From Candidatus Martarchaeota archaeon (lineage in GTDB: Archaea; Micrarchaeota; Micrarchaeia; Micrarchaeales; CABMGC01), in NCBI GenBank assembly GCA_023379075.1, contig JAMCSO010000009.1, positions 1 through 22,914 of the forward strand: a stretch of 22,914 nt of DNA. The letters run 5' to 3'. The translations under genes were made by a program, and so were the position numbers. Below, piece by piece: positions 1 to 11,096 of this stretch (its first letter is position 1; each line of letters begins with the position of its first letter). The notes under the pieces were generated by a model that saw nothing but the letters and a program-made list of their open reading frames with translations, was not told the origin of the DNA and searched no databases.

Positions 1-720
1 AAAAATTGGCACTTTCACAGATCTTCCTATCAATTCCTTGTTTTTCCCGTCTTCAGGATTTACAAATATTGCAACGCATGCAGGTATAAGTTCGGGTCTT
101 GTTGTTGCTATGACTACGCCTTCATCAAACTTGACAAATACCATCTTGCTTGGAAGGATCTTGTCTGCAAGCTCCATCTGCGAGACTGTGGTTTTGCATT
201 TCGGGCAGTAAAGTACTGGTGCTTCTTTTTTGTATACTCTTCCCATTCTGTTAAGTTCAAGAAATGACTTCTGTGATATCTTCTGCACATCAGAACTTAT
301 AGTCTGGTACGTCAAGGACCAGTCAACAGAGAGTCCAAGCCTCTTCCACAACTCAACATACTTTTTATTGTATACCTCTATCTCGCTCCTTACGATCTCT
401 GTGAATCGTTCCCTTTCCATGCTTTCTGCTCTCTTCCCTATTTTCTTCTCAATCAGGAGCTCGGTAGGAAGCCCGTTATTGTCCAGCCCGAAGGGATAAA
501 AAACCTCGAAACCTTTCATTCTCTTATATCTCGCAACAAATTCTGCCTGTGAATATGAGAAGACATGACCCATATGGATATCTCCAGAAACTGTAGGGGG
601 TGGGGTATCTATGGAGTAAATTTCTCTTTTGCTATCAGGACTGAATGCAAAGAAAGCATTCTCTTCCCAGAATCTCATTATCTTTTCTTCCACAATTTTC
701 GAGTCGTACTTTGGCTCCAT
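1..720 (-). CDS. valS: Valyl-tRNA synthetase, N-terminal part (gene runs off the left edge)
   Basis: This class I aminoacyl-tRNA synthetase charges tRNA-Val in the cytoplasm. The visible 240 codons begin MEPKYDSKIVEEKIMRFWEE and stay open to the window edge. The class I HIGH signature appears as HMGH inside PPPTVSGDIHMGHVFSYSQ (about residues 41-59). It is followed by the ValS-like GLDNNGLPTE stretch. A CPKC half of a zinc-binding knuckle lies near residue 174, and the ATTRPE element marks the start of the editing (CP1) domain. The PPPTVSG wording and DNNGLPTE favour ValS over IleRS or LeuRS. The KMSKS loop and anticodon-binding domain lie outside the window. It is divergent from rps15 across a 197-nt gap. 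The ATG at 720 is chosen because the protein starts at the usual family position and a TATA box lies about 50 nt upstream. Confidence 0.93.
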   Translation of the reverse strand, partial: MEPKYDSKIVEEKIMRFWEENAFFAFSPDSKREIYSIDTPPPTVSGDIHMGHVFSYSQAEFVARYKRMKGFEVFYPFGLDNNGLPTELLIEKKIGKRAESMERERFTEIVRSEIEVYNKKYVELWKRLGLSVDWSLTYQTISSDVQKISQKSFLELNRMGRVYKKEAPVLYCPKCKTTVSQMELADKILPSKMVFVKFDEGVVIATTRPELIPACVAIFVNPEDGKNKELIGRSVKVPIF

Positions 721-767
721 GATAATTACCAGCGAACATAGAAAAGGGTGCTATCAACATCAAAATA

Positions 768-776
768 GTTATAAAC
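768..776 (-). promoter_or_regulatory. TATA box for valS
   Basis: On the minus strand the sequence reads TTTATAACT, about 50 nt upstream of the valS ATG. Archaeal transcription starts about 25 nt downstream of such a box, which would give a leader of roughly 25 nt. The assignment rests on the motif and its spacing only. Confidence 0.5.
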
Positions 777-838
777 CTTCTTGATGAATACTTACATGTG
801 TTGATAAATGCCAAGCATATATTAGATTAAAGGCAAAG

Positions 839-850
839 AATATAAAGCTT
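839..850 (+). promoter_or_regulatory. TATA box for the rps15-rps3ae operon
   Basis: AATATAAAGCTT follows a purine-rich stretch (GGCAAAG) that could act as the BRE. The predicted start near 873 leaves a leader of about 45 nt before the rps15 ATG. A second AT-rich match, CTATAATCG near 891, would instead give an almost leaderless message, so the choice is not certain. Confidence 0.45.
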
Positions 851-917
851 GATTTACCAATATGTAATGCGGGCTTATTTTGTACCGTATCTATAATCGA
901 TAAACCTTAGTGGTCAA

Positions 918-1376
918 ATGGCAAGAATGCATACAGGAAGACATGGAAAGTCAAAATCAAGGAAGCCAAAGGCTGACCTTGCTACGATACCCGAAAACTT
1001 CAACAAGGAAGAAGTGGGAGAGATAGCTGTAAATTATGCTAAACAAGGAATACCACAGCCAATGATAGGACAGCTTCTGAAGGAGAAGCACAATGTGCCT
1101 TACATAAAACATGCAATGGGGCAGCGGCTTGGCCAGGTGCTCGAAAGCAAAGGTTTTACTCAGGAATTTCCTCAGGATCTTGTAGATCTGATGAGAAAGG
1201 CAATTAGGATGAGAAAGCACATCGGAAAGAACCACAATGATTCAAGCAACAAGCGCATACTCAACAATACAGAGTCAAAGATCTGGAAGCTTACAAAATA
1301 TTACAAGAGCAGGGGCGTCATTCCAAAGGACTGGAAATATGAGCCTGAAAAGGTCGAACTTATTATAAAGAGCTGA
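918..1376 (+). CDS. rps15: 30S ribosomal protein S15 (archaeal S15P / eukaryotic S13e type)
   Basis: This primary 16S rRNA-binding protein acts in the small ribosomal subunit. The 152-residue product is the long archaeal/eukaryotic form (bacterial S15 is about 89 residues). It opens with the typical archaeal MARMHTGRHGKSKSRKP. The core S15 helices contain LMRKAIRMRKHIGKNHND, and the C-terminus has the expected YYKSRGVIPKDWKYEPEKV. The ATG at 918 gives the standard N-terminus. It has only a weak Shine-Dalgarno match (GTGGTC). Only 5 nt separate its stop from the next start, so rps15 and rps3ae form an operon. That pairing is common in archaea. Confidence 0.97.
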   Translation: MARMHTGRHGKSKSRKPKADLATIPENFNKEEVGEIAVNYAKQGIPQPMIGQLLKEKHNVPYIKHAMGQRLGQVLESKGFTQEFPQDLVDLMRKAIRMRKHIGKNHNDSSNKRILNNTESKIWKLTKYYKSRGVIPKDWKYEPEKVELIIKS

Positions 1377-1381
1377 TATCG

Positions 1382-1966
1382 ATGGCATTGCAAAAGAGCG
1401 TAGAAAAGTGGAAAAGCAAAAATTGGTTTGATGTATATGCGCCAAAGATATTCGGCGACATTGTTATAGGTGAGATACCTGCGGCAGACGAAAAGAAAAT
1501 TCTCGGGAGGAGGATAAAGGTAAGCCTTTCATGGATCACACACAAGCCAGAGCATTCCTTTCTTGTAATAGGGCTAAAGGTAAACGATTCAAAAGGCAAT
1601 GTGGCGCATACAACGATAAATTACCTTGAGCAGACTTACAGCTATGTGCATTCATTGGTGAAGAGGCACGGAAGCGTAATATACACGATCGACAATGTCA
1701 GGGACAAGGATAACAATAATTTGGTTGTGAAGCTAATACTCGTTTCAAGGGGCAAGATAACAACCACAAAGAAGACGGCCATAAGGAAAGAGATCTCTTC
1801 CCTCCTCAAGGAGCTGGTAGCAGGCATGAGCAAAGAAGATCTCATAACTTCTATAATAGAAAATAAGCTTCAGAACGAGAGCAGGAACAAAATCAAGAAC
1901 ATCGCATTCATCAACAAGCTCGAAGTTAAGAAAATAGAGTTTGAGACTAAGGGCAATAGCTCCTGA
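1382..1966 (+). CDS. rps3ae: 30S ribosomal protein S3Ae (S1e family)
   Basis: This is an archaeal/eukaryote-specific small-subunit ribosomal protein, homologous to eukaryotic eS1. The 194-residue product starts MALQKSVEKWKSKNWFDVYA. It shows the family order: the PKIFGDIVIGEIPAAD segment near residues 21-36, a basic LGRRIKVSLSW strand, then RGKITTTKKTAIRKEISS around residues 121-138. Its length matches the shorter archaeal members of the family. It sits 5 nt downstream of rps15 and is probably co-transcribed and translationally coupled. I see no convincing terminator hairpin immediately after it. Confidence 0.96.
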   Translation: MALQKSVEKWKSKNWFDVYAPKIFGDIVIGEIPAADEKKILGRRIKVSLSWITHKPEHSFLVIGLKVNDSKGNVAHTTINYLEQTYSYVHSLVKRHGSVIYTIDNVRDKDNNNLVVKLILVSRGKITTTKKTAIRKEISSLLKELVAGMSKEDLITSIIENKLQNESRNKIKNIAFINKLEVKKIEFETKGNSS

Positions 1967-2052
1967 ATCATTGCCTGATGGTTTACTCAATCAACTAATC
2001 CTTCTAAATCGGGATATGGGTTAGTTCTTGATTTAAACTTAAAAGGAAAAGA

Positions 2053-2127
2053 GGGTCCTCAGAAGGTGTGTGGGGATAATACGGTTGGATTGGGATATCG
2101 TATTTAAAACAAGTCTTCCTCGGACCC
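2053..2127. repeat. Imperfect inverted repeat enclosing 63 nt in the S3Ae-regulator gap
   Basis: GGGTCC at 2053-2058 pairs perfectly with GGACCC at 2122-2127. The match continues imperfectly inward (TCAGAAG against CTTCCTC). The whole unit is 75 nt long and lies just after an AT-rich TTTAAACTTAAAA. It has no T-arm or GTTC motif, so it is not a tRNA. It could be a small structured RNA or a chance pairing. Confidence 0.25.
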
Positions 2128-2150
2128 CTTTGAATTTAATTTGTCCAAGC

Positions 2151-2166
2151 TTATATTTATATATAA
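2151..2166 (+). promoter_or_regulatory. TATA-box region for the Lrp-like regulator gene
   Basis: TTATATTTATATATAA lies about 105 nt upstream of the chosen ATG. A start near 2185-2190 would put the GTTGC/GCAAC repeats and the palindrome at 2199 right around the transcription start. That is a suitable place for repressor binding. Confidence 0.5.
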
Positions 2167-2198
2167 TCTGGTTGCAGTTGCATTTTTTACGCAACAAT

Positions 2199-2214
2199 AT
2201 GCCAATTATGGCAT
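2199..2214. promoter_or_regulatory. Palindromic operator candidate upstream of the Lrp-like regulator
   Basis: ATGCCAATTATGGCAT is a perfect 6-bp inverted repeat around ATTA. It is preceded by a direct repeat GTTGCAGTTGCA (2171-2182) and an inverted GCAAC (2191-2195). Its position just downstream of the TATA box and upstream of a DNA-binding regulator gene suggests autoregulation. That is an inference from position and symmetry. Confidence 0.4.
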
Positions 2215-2268
2215 GTATTTTAATATTTGTTCCAGATAAAAGGATATTGCTACTTAGAGCAAGGAATA

Positions 2269-3423
2269 ATGATGCCGAAAGACGATGTTGAAAGGAAGAT
2301 CCTCACCACGTTGAGCATGAATAGCAGGGCAACCCTTAAATTCATCGGCAGCCAGATAGGGCTGAGCAAGCACCCTACATTCAGGAAAGTCAAGAAAGCT
2401 GAAGAAAAATACAAGATAAATTATATTGCAGAACTCGATATCAACAAGCTGGGGTTCCTTAAGTTCCTTATATTAGTGAAGTTTACTGGAAGGATACCTC
2501 CACAAAAAGATATAGCAGAAGCAGCAAGGAAGGAGCCAAGGATTCAGCTTGGACTGCTTCTCAATGGTGGTCAATATGATCTGCTTTTATATGCATTGGC
2601 AGAAACCGACAGCGCGATAAGCAAGATAAGGCTCAATCTCATACGCGATCCTCTCTTAATAAATTATCCTGCAGAATGGTATGTGAGCCCATTTGATGAG
2701 ACATACAACTTTGTACCTTTAACAGATGAGTTTGTCGAGTCGCTAAGGGGGCGCATAATGGAGAGGATCGAGATAGGCAAGCAAACCAAAGGCAAAGAGA
2801 AACGAATATTAATGCGTGAATTCGCAGTACTCAAAGAGATTAATAAGAATGCCAACATAGATTTTGTGAATATAGATAAGAAGTACGGCTTTGACAGAGG
2901 AAGGTCACAGTATTCTTTCTACAAGCTTCTTGACAAAGGGCTGATCAAGAGAACAACAATAACGATGCATGCCCTTCCGATAAAGTATTCTGCATTGATA
3001 ATAGGAAAGATTACAAATTACAAGGCATTCGAAGAGGAAAGGCCAAGGCTACTTCACCATATAATTAAGGATTCCAACTCAATAACAAACAGGTATGCAC
3101 TTACTGGTGACATAGCAATACCTTTCAGCATACTCTTCTTCATGCCATCAATCAAAACTGGAGACGTAGATGAAGTTCTGGAAGATCTAAACACCTTTCC
3201 AGGGATCGAATTTACGACATCTATAATAACAAATACACTTATAGGCGAGTTCTGTTATAGGCTATTTGACAATGCTTATTCGATACAGTCTGATGTCCTT
3301 GAATATATGTACAAGGAAAAGGCTCAAAAGAAGATAGAATATTATGGCGGAGAAACGAAAGCGAAGAAAGAGAATGTATTCATCGAACTGCCAAACAAAT
3401 CAAAACGTAAAATAAAAGAGTAA
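2269..3423 (+). CDS. Tandem Lrp/AsnC-like transcriptional regulator
   Basis: This is a probable DNA-binding regulator of 385 residues. Residues 5-50 form an AsnC/Lrp-type helix-turn-helix (DDVERKILTTLSMNSRATLK, then IGSQIGLSKHPTFRKVKKAEE). Residues 55-140 look like the alpha/beta ligand-sensing domain that follows it in Lrp proteins. A second winged-helix-like segment (about 180-232, KRILMREFAVLKEINKNANI) and a second alpha/beta segment (about 238-340) follow, so the protein looks like two Lrp modules fused in tandem. The tail is very basic (KSKRKIKE). The frame is open upstream to a TTG at 2227, but the ATG at 2269 has AAGGA 4 nt upstream and is preferred. Target genes are unknown. The palindrome upstream suggests autoregulation. 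Confidence 0.75.
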   Translation: MMPKDDVERKILTTLSMNSRATLKFIGSQIGLSKHPTFRKVKKAEEKYKINYIAELDINKLGFLKFLILVKFTGRIPPQKDIAEAARKEPRIQLGLLLNGGQYDLLLYALAETDSAISKIRLNLIRDPLLINYPAEWYVSPFDETYNFVPLTDEFVESLRGRIMERIEIGKQTKGKEKRILMREFAVLKEINKNANIDFVNIDKKYGFDRGRSQYSFYKLLDKGLIKRTTITMHALPIKYSALIIGKITNYKAFEEERPRLLHHIIKDSNSITNRYALTGDIAIPFSILFFMPSIKTGDVDEVLEDLNTFPGIEFTTSIITNTLIGEFCYRLFDNAYSIQSDVLEYMYKEKAQKKIEYYGGETKAKKENVFIELPNKSKRKIKE

Positions 3424-3438
3424 ACTGTCATAGCAAGC

Positions 3439-3462
3439 AACAGTCCCATCACTGTTATTTTT
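3439..3462 (+). terminator. Hairpin plus T-tract after the regulator gene
   Basis: AACAGT and ACTGTT form a perfect 6-bp stem with a CCCATC loop, followed by ATTTTT, 16 nt after the stop codon. A competing pairing uses ACTGT at 3424-3428 with the same ACAGT arm. T-rich termination is usual in archaea; a role for the hairpin is inferred. Confidence 0.45.
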
Positions 3463-3558
3463 ACGGCGGATAGCCTCCAGAATATTTCATCCTATTACCC
3501 AATACTATAAAGATAGACAACTATTTAAAACTTAAGCTAACAAAATAATTATAGTAAC

Positions 3559-3589
3559 TGTATTGTCCAGAATTAACTTCCTATGACAA
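3559..3589 (+). repeat. Left terminal inverted repeat of the IS481-like element
   Basis: The outer 22 nt match the right end in 18 positions, and the similarity continues inward through AACTTCCT / AAGTTCCT to GACAA with a one-base offset. The repeat overlaps the original transposase stop codon (3581-3583). Confidence 0.75.
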
Positions 3590-4491
3590 TATGCTTTGCG
3601 TATTTTCATTTAATAACTCTTTAAGCGTCTTGTCTTTGAGTACAGATGCCTCGTATGGAGTTACTGGTTTACCATCCCTCTCAAGAGACATATGGGTCTC
3701 TTGAAGTTATAATACTTTATTGCCTCATCTACATCGTCAAAGTAGTTCAGTAATCTCTCAAATGTATAAAAGAATCGCTCCATCTTACCGTTACTCTGCG
3801 GATGTTTTACCCTTGCAAGAATGTGTCTTGTGCCATTCTTCTCTACCTCCTTCCCAAATCGGTAGTTGTCGTTTTCATCCTTACAGAATTGTGACCCGTG
3901 ATCAGACATCAATAGTTTAGGTATTCCATACTTTGATACCTCCATAATAGACTTTTATTGGGTTGTCTGTAGTCGCATTCTTGTATATGCCATAGGATAC
4001 TATGAACCTGGAATGGTCATCGATAAATGCAATCAATTGGCCAAGATTAGTCTCGTGCCAATCGGTATACCAGAGAATATTACTCCTTTTCTTCTCGTAT
4101 CGTACATATTTCCTCCTTCTCCCTTTCCTAGGTTCGGTGTTTGCGAGGTTATTGATTTTAGATATCTATGTATTCTGTTGTGGGATATTCTAACTCCCCT
4201 ACCTTTGAGTATCTTCTCTATGGCTCCTGCACCCATATCCGGATATTCATTCTTTGTTGCCTTCATTATCTCAGTTTCCTCGTATTCTGTTATCGCCTTC
4301 GGTTTCCTTCCGCATCTTTTCAGGCGTATGGTATCTACGAGATAGTCAGGCACTGCCTGATACCTCCTGTAGAGCATTCTTACTTATCTTGGTGTTATTT
4401 GCTGCTGCCTGGCAATCTGGTATGCGGATAGCGCCCCTTTCCTTCTTTCTCGTATTATCCATCTCATTTGCCTCAAATTTAACTTCTTCAT
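3581..4491 (-). pseudogene. IS481-like DDE transposase, broken by one nonsense codon and three 1-nt shifts
   Basis: Read on the minus strand from ATG 4491 (MKKLNLRQMRWIIRERRKG), the gene encodes an N-terminal helix-turn-helix and an rve integrase core. An in-frame TAA at 4384-4386 follows QQQITPR. After HRYLKSI a 1-nt loss near 4149 shifts to the frame encoding LANTEPRKGRRRKYVRYEKK, then WYTDWHETNLGQ (first Asp) and FIDDHSRFIV. An extra A near 3953 then shifts to the frame with LLMSDHGSQF (second Asp) and HPQSNGKMERFFYTFE (catalytic Glu). A lost C near 3694 shifts to RPHMSLERDGKPVTPYEASV, ending at the TAG at 3581. The reconstructed protein is about 300 residues with a complete DDE set. All three indels lie in or beside short homopolymers. 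Neighbouring genes show no such shifts, so decay is likelier than poor sequencing. Confidence 0.85.
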
Positions 4492-4523
4492 GAGTTGTAT
4501 GTCTCTGAAGAAGATAAGTTCCT

Positions 4524-4555
4524 TTGTCGTGAGGAACTTATTTCGGGATAATACA
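4524..4555 (-). repeat. Right terminal inverted repeat of the IS481-like element
   Basis: On the minus strand it begins TGTATTATCCCGAAATAAG and matches the left end as described there. It lies about 33 nt upstream of the transposase ATG, and the transposase promoter would be expected in this interval. Confidence 0.75.
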
Positions 4556-4768
4556 AATTTAAGGCTTTGTTGCGATGCTAAGAAGGCATTGGAAAATAAG
4601 GGCTTCCTGTTCCAGGTGGTGGAAGTTCCAGAGCGCATCAGACCAGATGTCAACTCTACACATATAATACAAGAGAGGGATTTCTACAGAGCCAGAAATG
4701 GGAAGAATATAAAGAAAGAGGCAATCGCAAAGGCAAATATCCTAAATCTATTTGTTACTGTTTGGTGA
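4556..4768 (+). pseudogene. Orphan 3' coding fragment abutting the IS element
   Basis: This frame is open from within the IS end to the TGA at 4766-4768. The part outside the element encodes about 70 residues, including DAKKALENKGFLFQVVEVPE and KNIKKEAIAKANILNLF. I do not recognise a family. Codon choice (AAG, AGG, ATA, GGC) resembles the genuine genes here. The only start codons (ATG 4490 and 4499) lie inside the IS, so this is probably the tail of a gene truncated by the insertion. No matching 5' part is visible left of the IS. It could also be a chance frame. Confidence 0.35.
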
Positions 4769-4808
4769 TTCGTTTGACACAGCACAATTCAAGTAAAATA
4801 TGTCTTAG

Positions 4809-4883
4809 CGGGCCCGGTGGGATTTGAACCCACGACTTATTGGTTAAGAGCCAACCACTCTGACCAAGCTGAGTTACGGGCCC
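4809..4883 (-). tRNA. tRNA-Lys (anticodon CTT)
   Basis: The 75-nt minus-strand gene folds into a full cloverleaf. The acceptor is GGGCCCG/CGGGCCC with discriminator G. The D-stem is ACTC/GAGT. The anticodon stem is GTTGG/CCAAT around the loop CTCTTAA, giving anticodon CTT. The T-arm is GTGGG-TTCAAAT-CCCAC. There is no intron and CCA is not encoded. It reads AAG, a frequent lysine codon in this window. It lies between the IS/fragment region and the gyrase promoter; tRNA genes are common neighbours of mobile elements, but the tRNA is intact. Confidence 0.97.
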
Positions 4884-4989
4884 AGAAAGCGTTATTTATT
4901 ATTGTCCTCTTTATTCCTATCAGAAGGATTCAACATTCTAAACTATTTATTTATGTTCATCAATATTTTTAAAATATGTGGATCACGCC

Positions 4990-5057
4990 TGCATCCCGAC
5001 AGTCTTTCTTGCCGCATGAAATCTCAAGTATTGTTACGTCGATAATACGAGGATGCA
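4990..5057. repeat. Nested inverted repeats in the tRNA-gyrB intergenic region
   Basis: TGCATCC (4990-4996) pairs with GGATGCA (5051-5057). Directly inside it CGAC (4997-5000) pairs with GTCG (5038-5041). An AT-rich stretch with TTTTTAAAATATG lies just upstream (about 4967-4979). This could be a small RNA or an operator near the gyrB promoter. The rest of the 253-nt gap shows only AT-rich promoter-like sequence. Confidence 0.25.
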
Positions 5058-5067
5058 ATCCGAAATG

Positions 5068-5075
5068 TATATATT
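5068..5075 (+). promoter_or_regulatory. TATA box for gyrB-gyrA
   Basis: TATATATT in the context AAATGTATATATTGTTTC lies about 65 nt upstream of the gyrB start. It gives a predicted start near 5095 and a leader of about 40 nt. A second AT-rich box (TTAATATAATAATAT, 5106-5120) would give a nearly leaderless message. Confidence 0.4.
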
Positions 5076-5136
5076 GTTTCTCAACCAAAGTTAATAATAC
5101 CTGAATTAATATAATAATATCATGGCTCTTATCTAA

Positions 5137-9465
<4,329 letters not shown>

Positions 9466-9473
<8 letters not shown>

Positions 9474-10188
9474 AGACATTTATTCCCTTCGATGTTATCT
9501 CGTAAGGCATCGAGACATTACTGTGGTTTGACCTTCTCATCTTTACTATGCCTATCAGGAACTGGAAGCTTCCTTCACGCCCAACAGTATTAAGCCTTAT
9601 CAGCCCGTCAAACATATAGGTCCCAAGGAGGTCTGTTATTGACCAATTGTTAATGGCCCTGCTCTCTGTTTCTAGCGTTATGAATGTTGTAACCCCAAGA
9701 CTTCTGAAATTTTCTACAAGAAAGTTAACCGCCCTGGTAAATTCTCTATCATTAACAAACAATGGGCGCATAGGCGATAACGAATCCAGCACAACAATCT
9801 GTGCTGAATTCTGCTTAACAACCTTGTTGAGACCGGCAACAAACGCCTCAAAATTTTCCCTAGAGCCATATGCCGTCAATATTCTCTGTTCTGAAACAAC
9901 AAGCATGTTTTTCTCAATAAGCTCGTCAACATCATCAAAATTCGAGAAAGCACTCTTAACATTCTCCAACAAGGATTTTTTATGCTCATCAAAGCTGATG
10001 TAAGCGCCAGGTATCCTGGCCTTTGCGTTTCTATACAATATCTCAAAGGTCATCAGGGTCTTGCCCGTTCCTGGGCTTCCTGCAACTAAGACTTGGTTTC
10101 TCAGCGGCACACCTCCAAAAAGAAGTGAGTCAAGACCAAGTATCCCTGTACTTACCTTACCCTCAGAGCTAATTTCTCCCTCTTCCAA
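9466..10188 (-). CDS. KaiC-like RecA-superfamily ATPase (single domain), copy 1
   Basis: This 240-residue protein is a probable ATP-dependent regulator or sensor of the KaiC/RadA-like group. Residues 12-28 (VSTGILGLDSLLFGGVP) are the family N-terminus. Walker A is GSPGTGKT at 37-44. The acidic pair after strand 2 is Asp67-Glu68 in ISFDEH, where KaiC has two glutamates. Walker B is IVVLDS at 131-136. The C-terminal IVKMRRSNHSNVSMPYEIT is the typical KaiC-like end. There is no second KaiC domain. No ATG is available upstream; TTG at 10188 is preferred, with GGGAG 5 nt upstream. The cellular role is not deducible. It is paralogous to the next gene (same length class, same motifs, similar ends). 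Confidence 0.85.
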
Positions 10189-10220
10189 GTTCTCCCTCTA
10201 ATTATGAATACTAAAACCTA

Positions 10221-10230
10221 AAGTATAAAA
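10221..10230 (-). promoter_or_regulatory. TATA box for KaiC-like copy 1
   Basis: The minus strand reads TTTTATACTT about 33-42 nt upstream of the TTG start. This gives a short leader and shows that copy 1 has its own promoter despite following copy 2 closely. Confidence 0.5.
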
Positions 10231-10246
10231 AGATGCCTTTATATTA

Positions 10247-10996
10247 TCAGAATATCTGTTCTGACTCGTCTTTGTATGTTTCTGTAGTCAATAGGTTTAT
10301 GCCAGTTGATGTTATTTCGTATGGGACTGTAGAAAAACTGTGCTTTGATCCCCTCATCTTGATTATTTCAAGTGCTGGGGTCCTTGACCCTCCAGATCCG
10401 CTTTCATACATTGTCATTATTCCGTCATAAATGAAGAACTCCGGAAGGAATATCAATTTGTTCTTTTCAGGTGTTTCTATCTCCATTGTCAACAACGAAG
10501 TCACTTTAAGATCCCTCAATACAGTTACCAACGATATCGACAACGTTCTGTATATGAATGGGTCCTTTATTAGAAGGCTTACTATGGATATGGAATCTAT
10601 CACGACCCTTGTGGCACCAGTACTTTCTATCAATGATTGTATTGCCGCAATTGTCTCTGTAAATGCATATCTTGGCTCTGCCTCTCCACTTCCCTTAAGG
10701 TTTGTCATAACGTTGCTTCCGTTGATTATTATCTTCTTGCTTGCTATAAGTGCATCTATATCCTTGAAATCCGTAAAAGCATCTTTGGCATTCTCTATTA
10801 TTGTTTCTGGTTTTTCTTCAAGAGTGAAAAAGATCCCGGTATGTCCTAGCAACGCATTCTTGTACAGAAACTCAAAACAAGTAAGCGTCTTTCCAGAGCC
10901 TGGACCGCCAGCAAGGACAACCTGGTTCCCTTCAGGCACACCTCCAAAAAGCAACCTATCGATACCTTCAATACCTGTCTTGACTCTAGCTCTCAT
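10247..10996 (-). CDS. KaiC-like RecA-superfamily ATPase (single domain), copy 2
   Basis: This 249-residue paralogue of the downstream gene has VKTGIEGIDRLLFGGVP at 5-21. Walker A is GGPGSGKT at 30-37. The canonical KaiC glutamate pair is Glu60-Glu61 in FTLEEKPET. Walker B is VVIDS at 131-135, and the end is IIKMRGSKHSFSTVPYEITS. Unlike copy 1 it keeps both acidic residues. A GTGGTTGA element precedes the ATG. A 58-nt gap separates it from copy 1. Archaeal genomes often carry several such ATPases, some acting in signalling or motility (FlaH-like). Nothing nearby shows which process these serve. Confidence 0.85.
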   Translation of the reverse strand: MRARVKTGIEGIDRLLFGGVPEGNQVVLAGGPGSGKTLTCFEFLYKNALLGHTGIFFTLEEKPETIIENAKDAFTDFKDIDALIASKKIIINGSNVMTNLKGSGEAEPRYAFTETIAAIQSLIESTGATRVVIDSISIVSLLIKDPFIYRTLSISLVTVLRDLKVTSLLTMEIETPEKNKLIFLPEFFIYDGIMTMYESGSGGSRTPALEIIKMRGSKHSFSTVPYEITSTGINLLTTETYKDESEQIF

Positions 10997-11096
10997 TCAA
11001 CCACAGCCGTAATCTTAAGTGTAAAACCCAACTGCTTATCGTTAAATGCTCAAGTATATAATATTAACTCTAATAAGGGTTTTATCTGAACTCTTG

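Larger units (their letters stand above)
3559..4555 (-). mobile_element. Decayed IS481-like insertion sequence, about 1 kb
   Basis: The element is bounded by imperfect inverted ends that both begin TGTATT (TGTATTGTCCAGAATTAAC on the left, TGTATTATCCCGAAATAAG on the right, read outside-in). It encloses one transposase gene that is no longer intact. The length, TGT ends and rve-type catalytic domain fit IS481 or a related DDE group. I found no target-site duplication. The left flank ends ATTATAGTAAC and the right flank starts AATTTAAGG, which suggests an old insertion or later rearrangement. Confidence 0.8.

Noticed and set aside
2053..2127. Possible tRNA from length and closing stem
   Set aside because: No T-arm GTTC motif, no anticodon arm and no D-arm could be placed.
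2227..2268. TTG start giving 14 extra residues for the Lrp-like protein
   Set aside because: The extension does not fit the family N-terminus, and ATG 2269 has a ribosome-binding match at the right distance.
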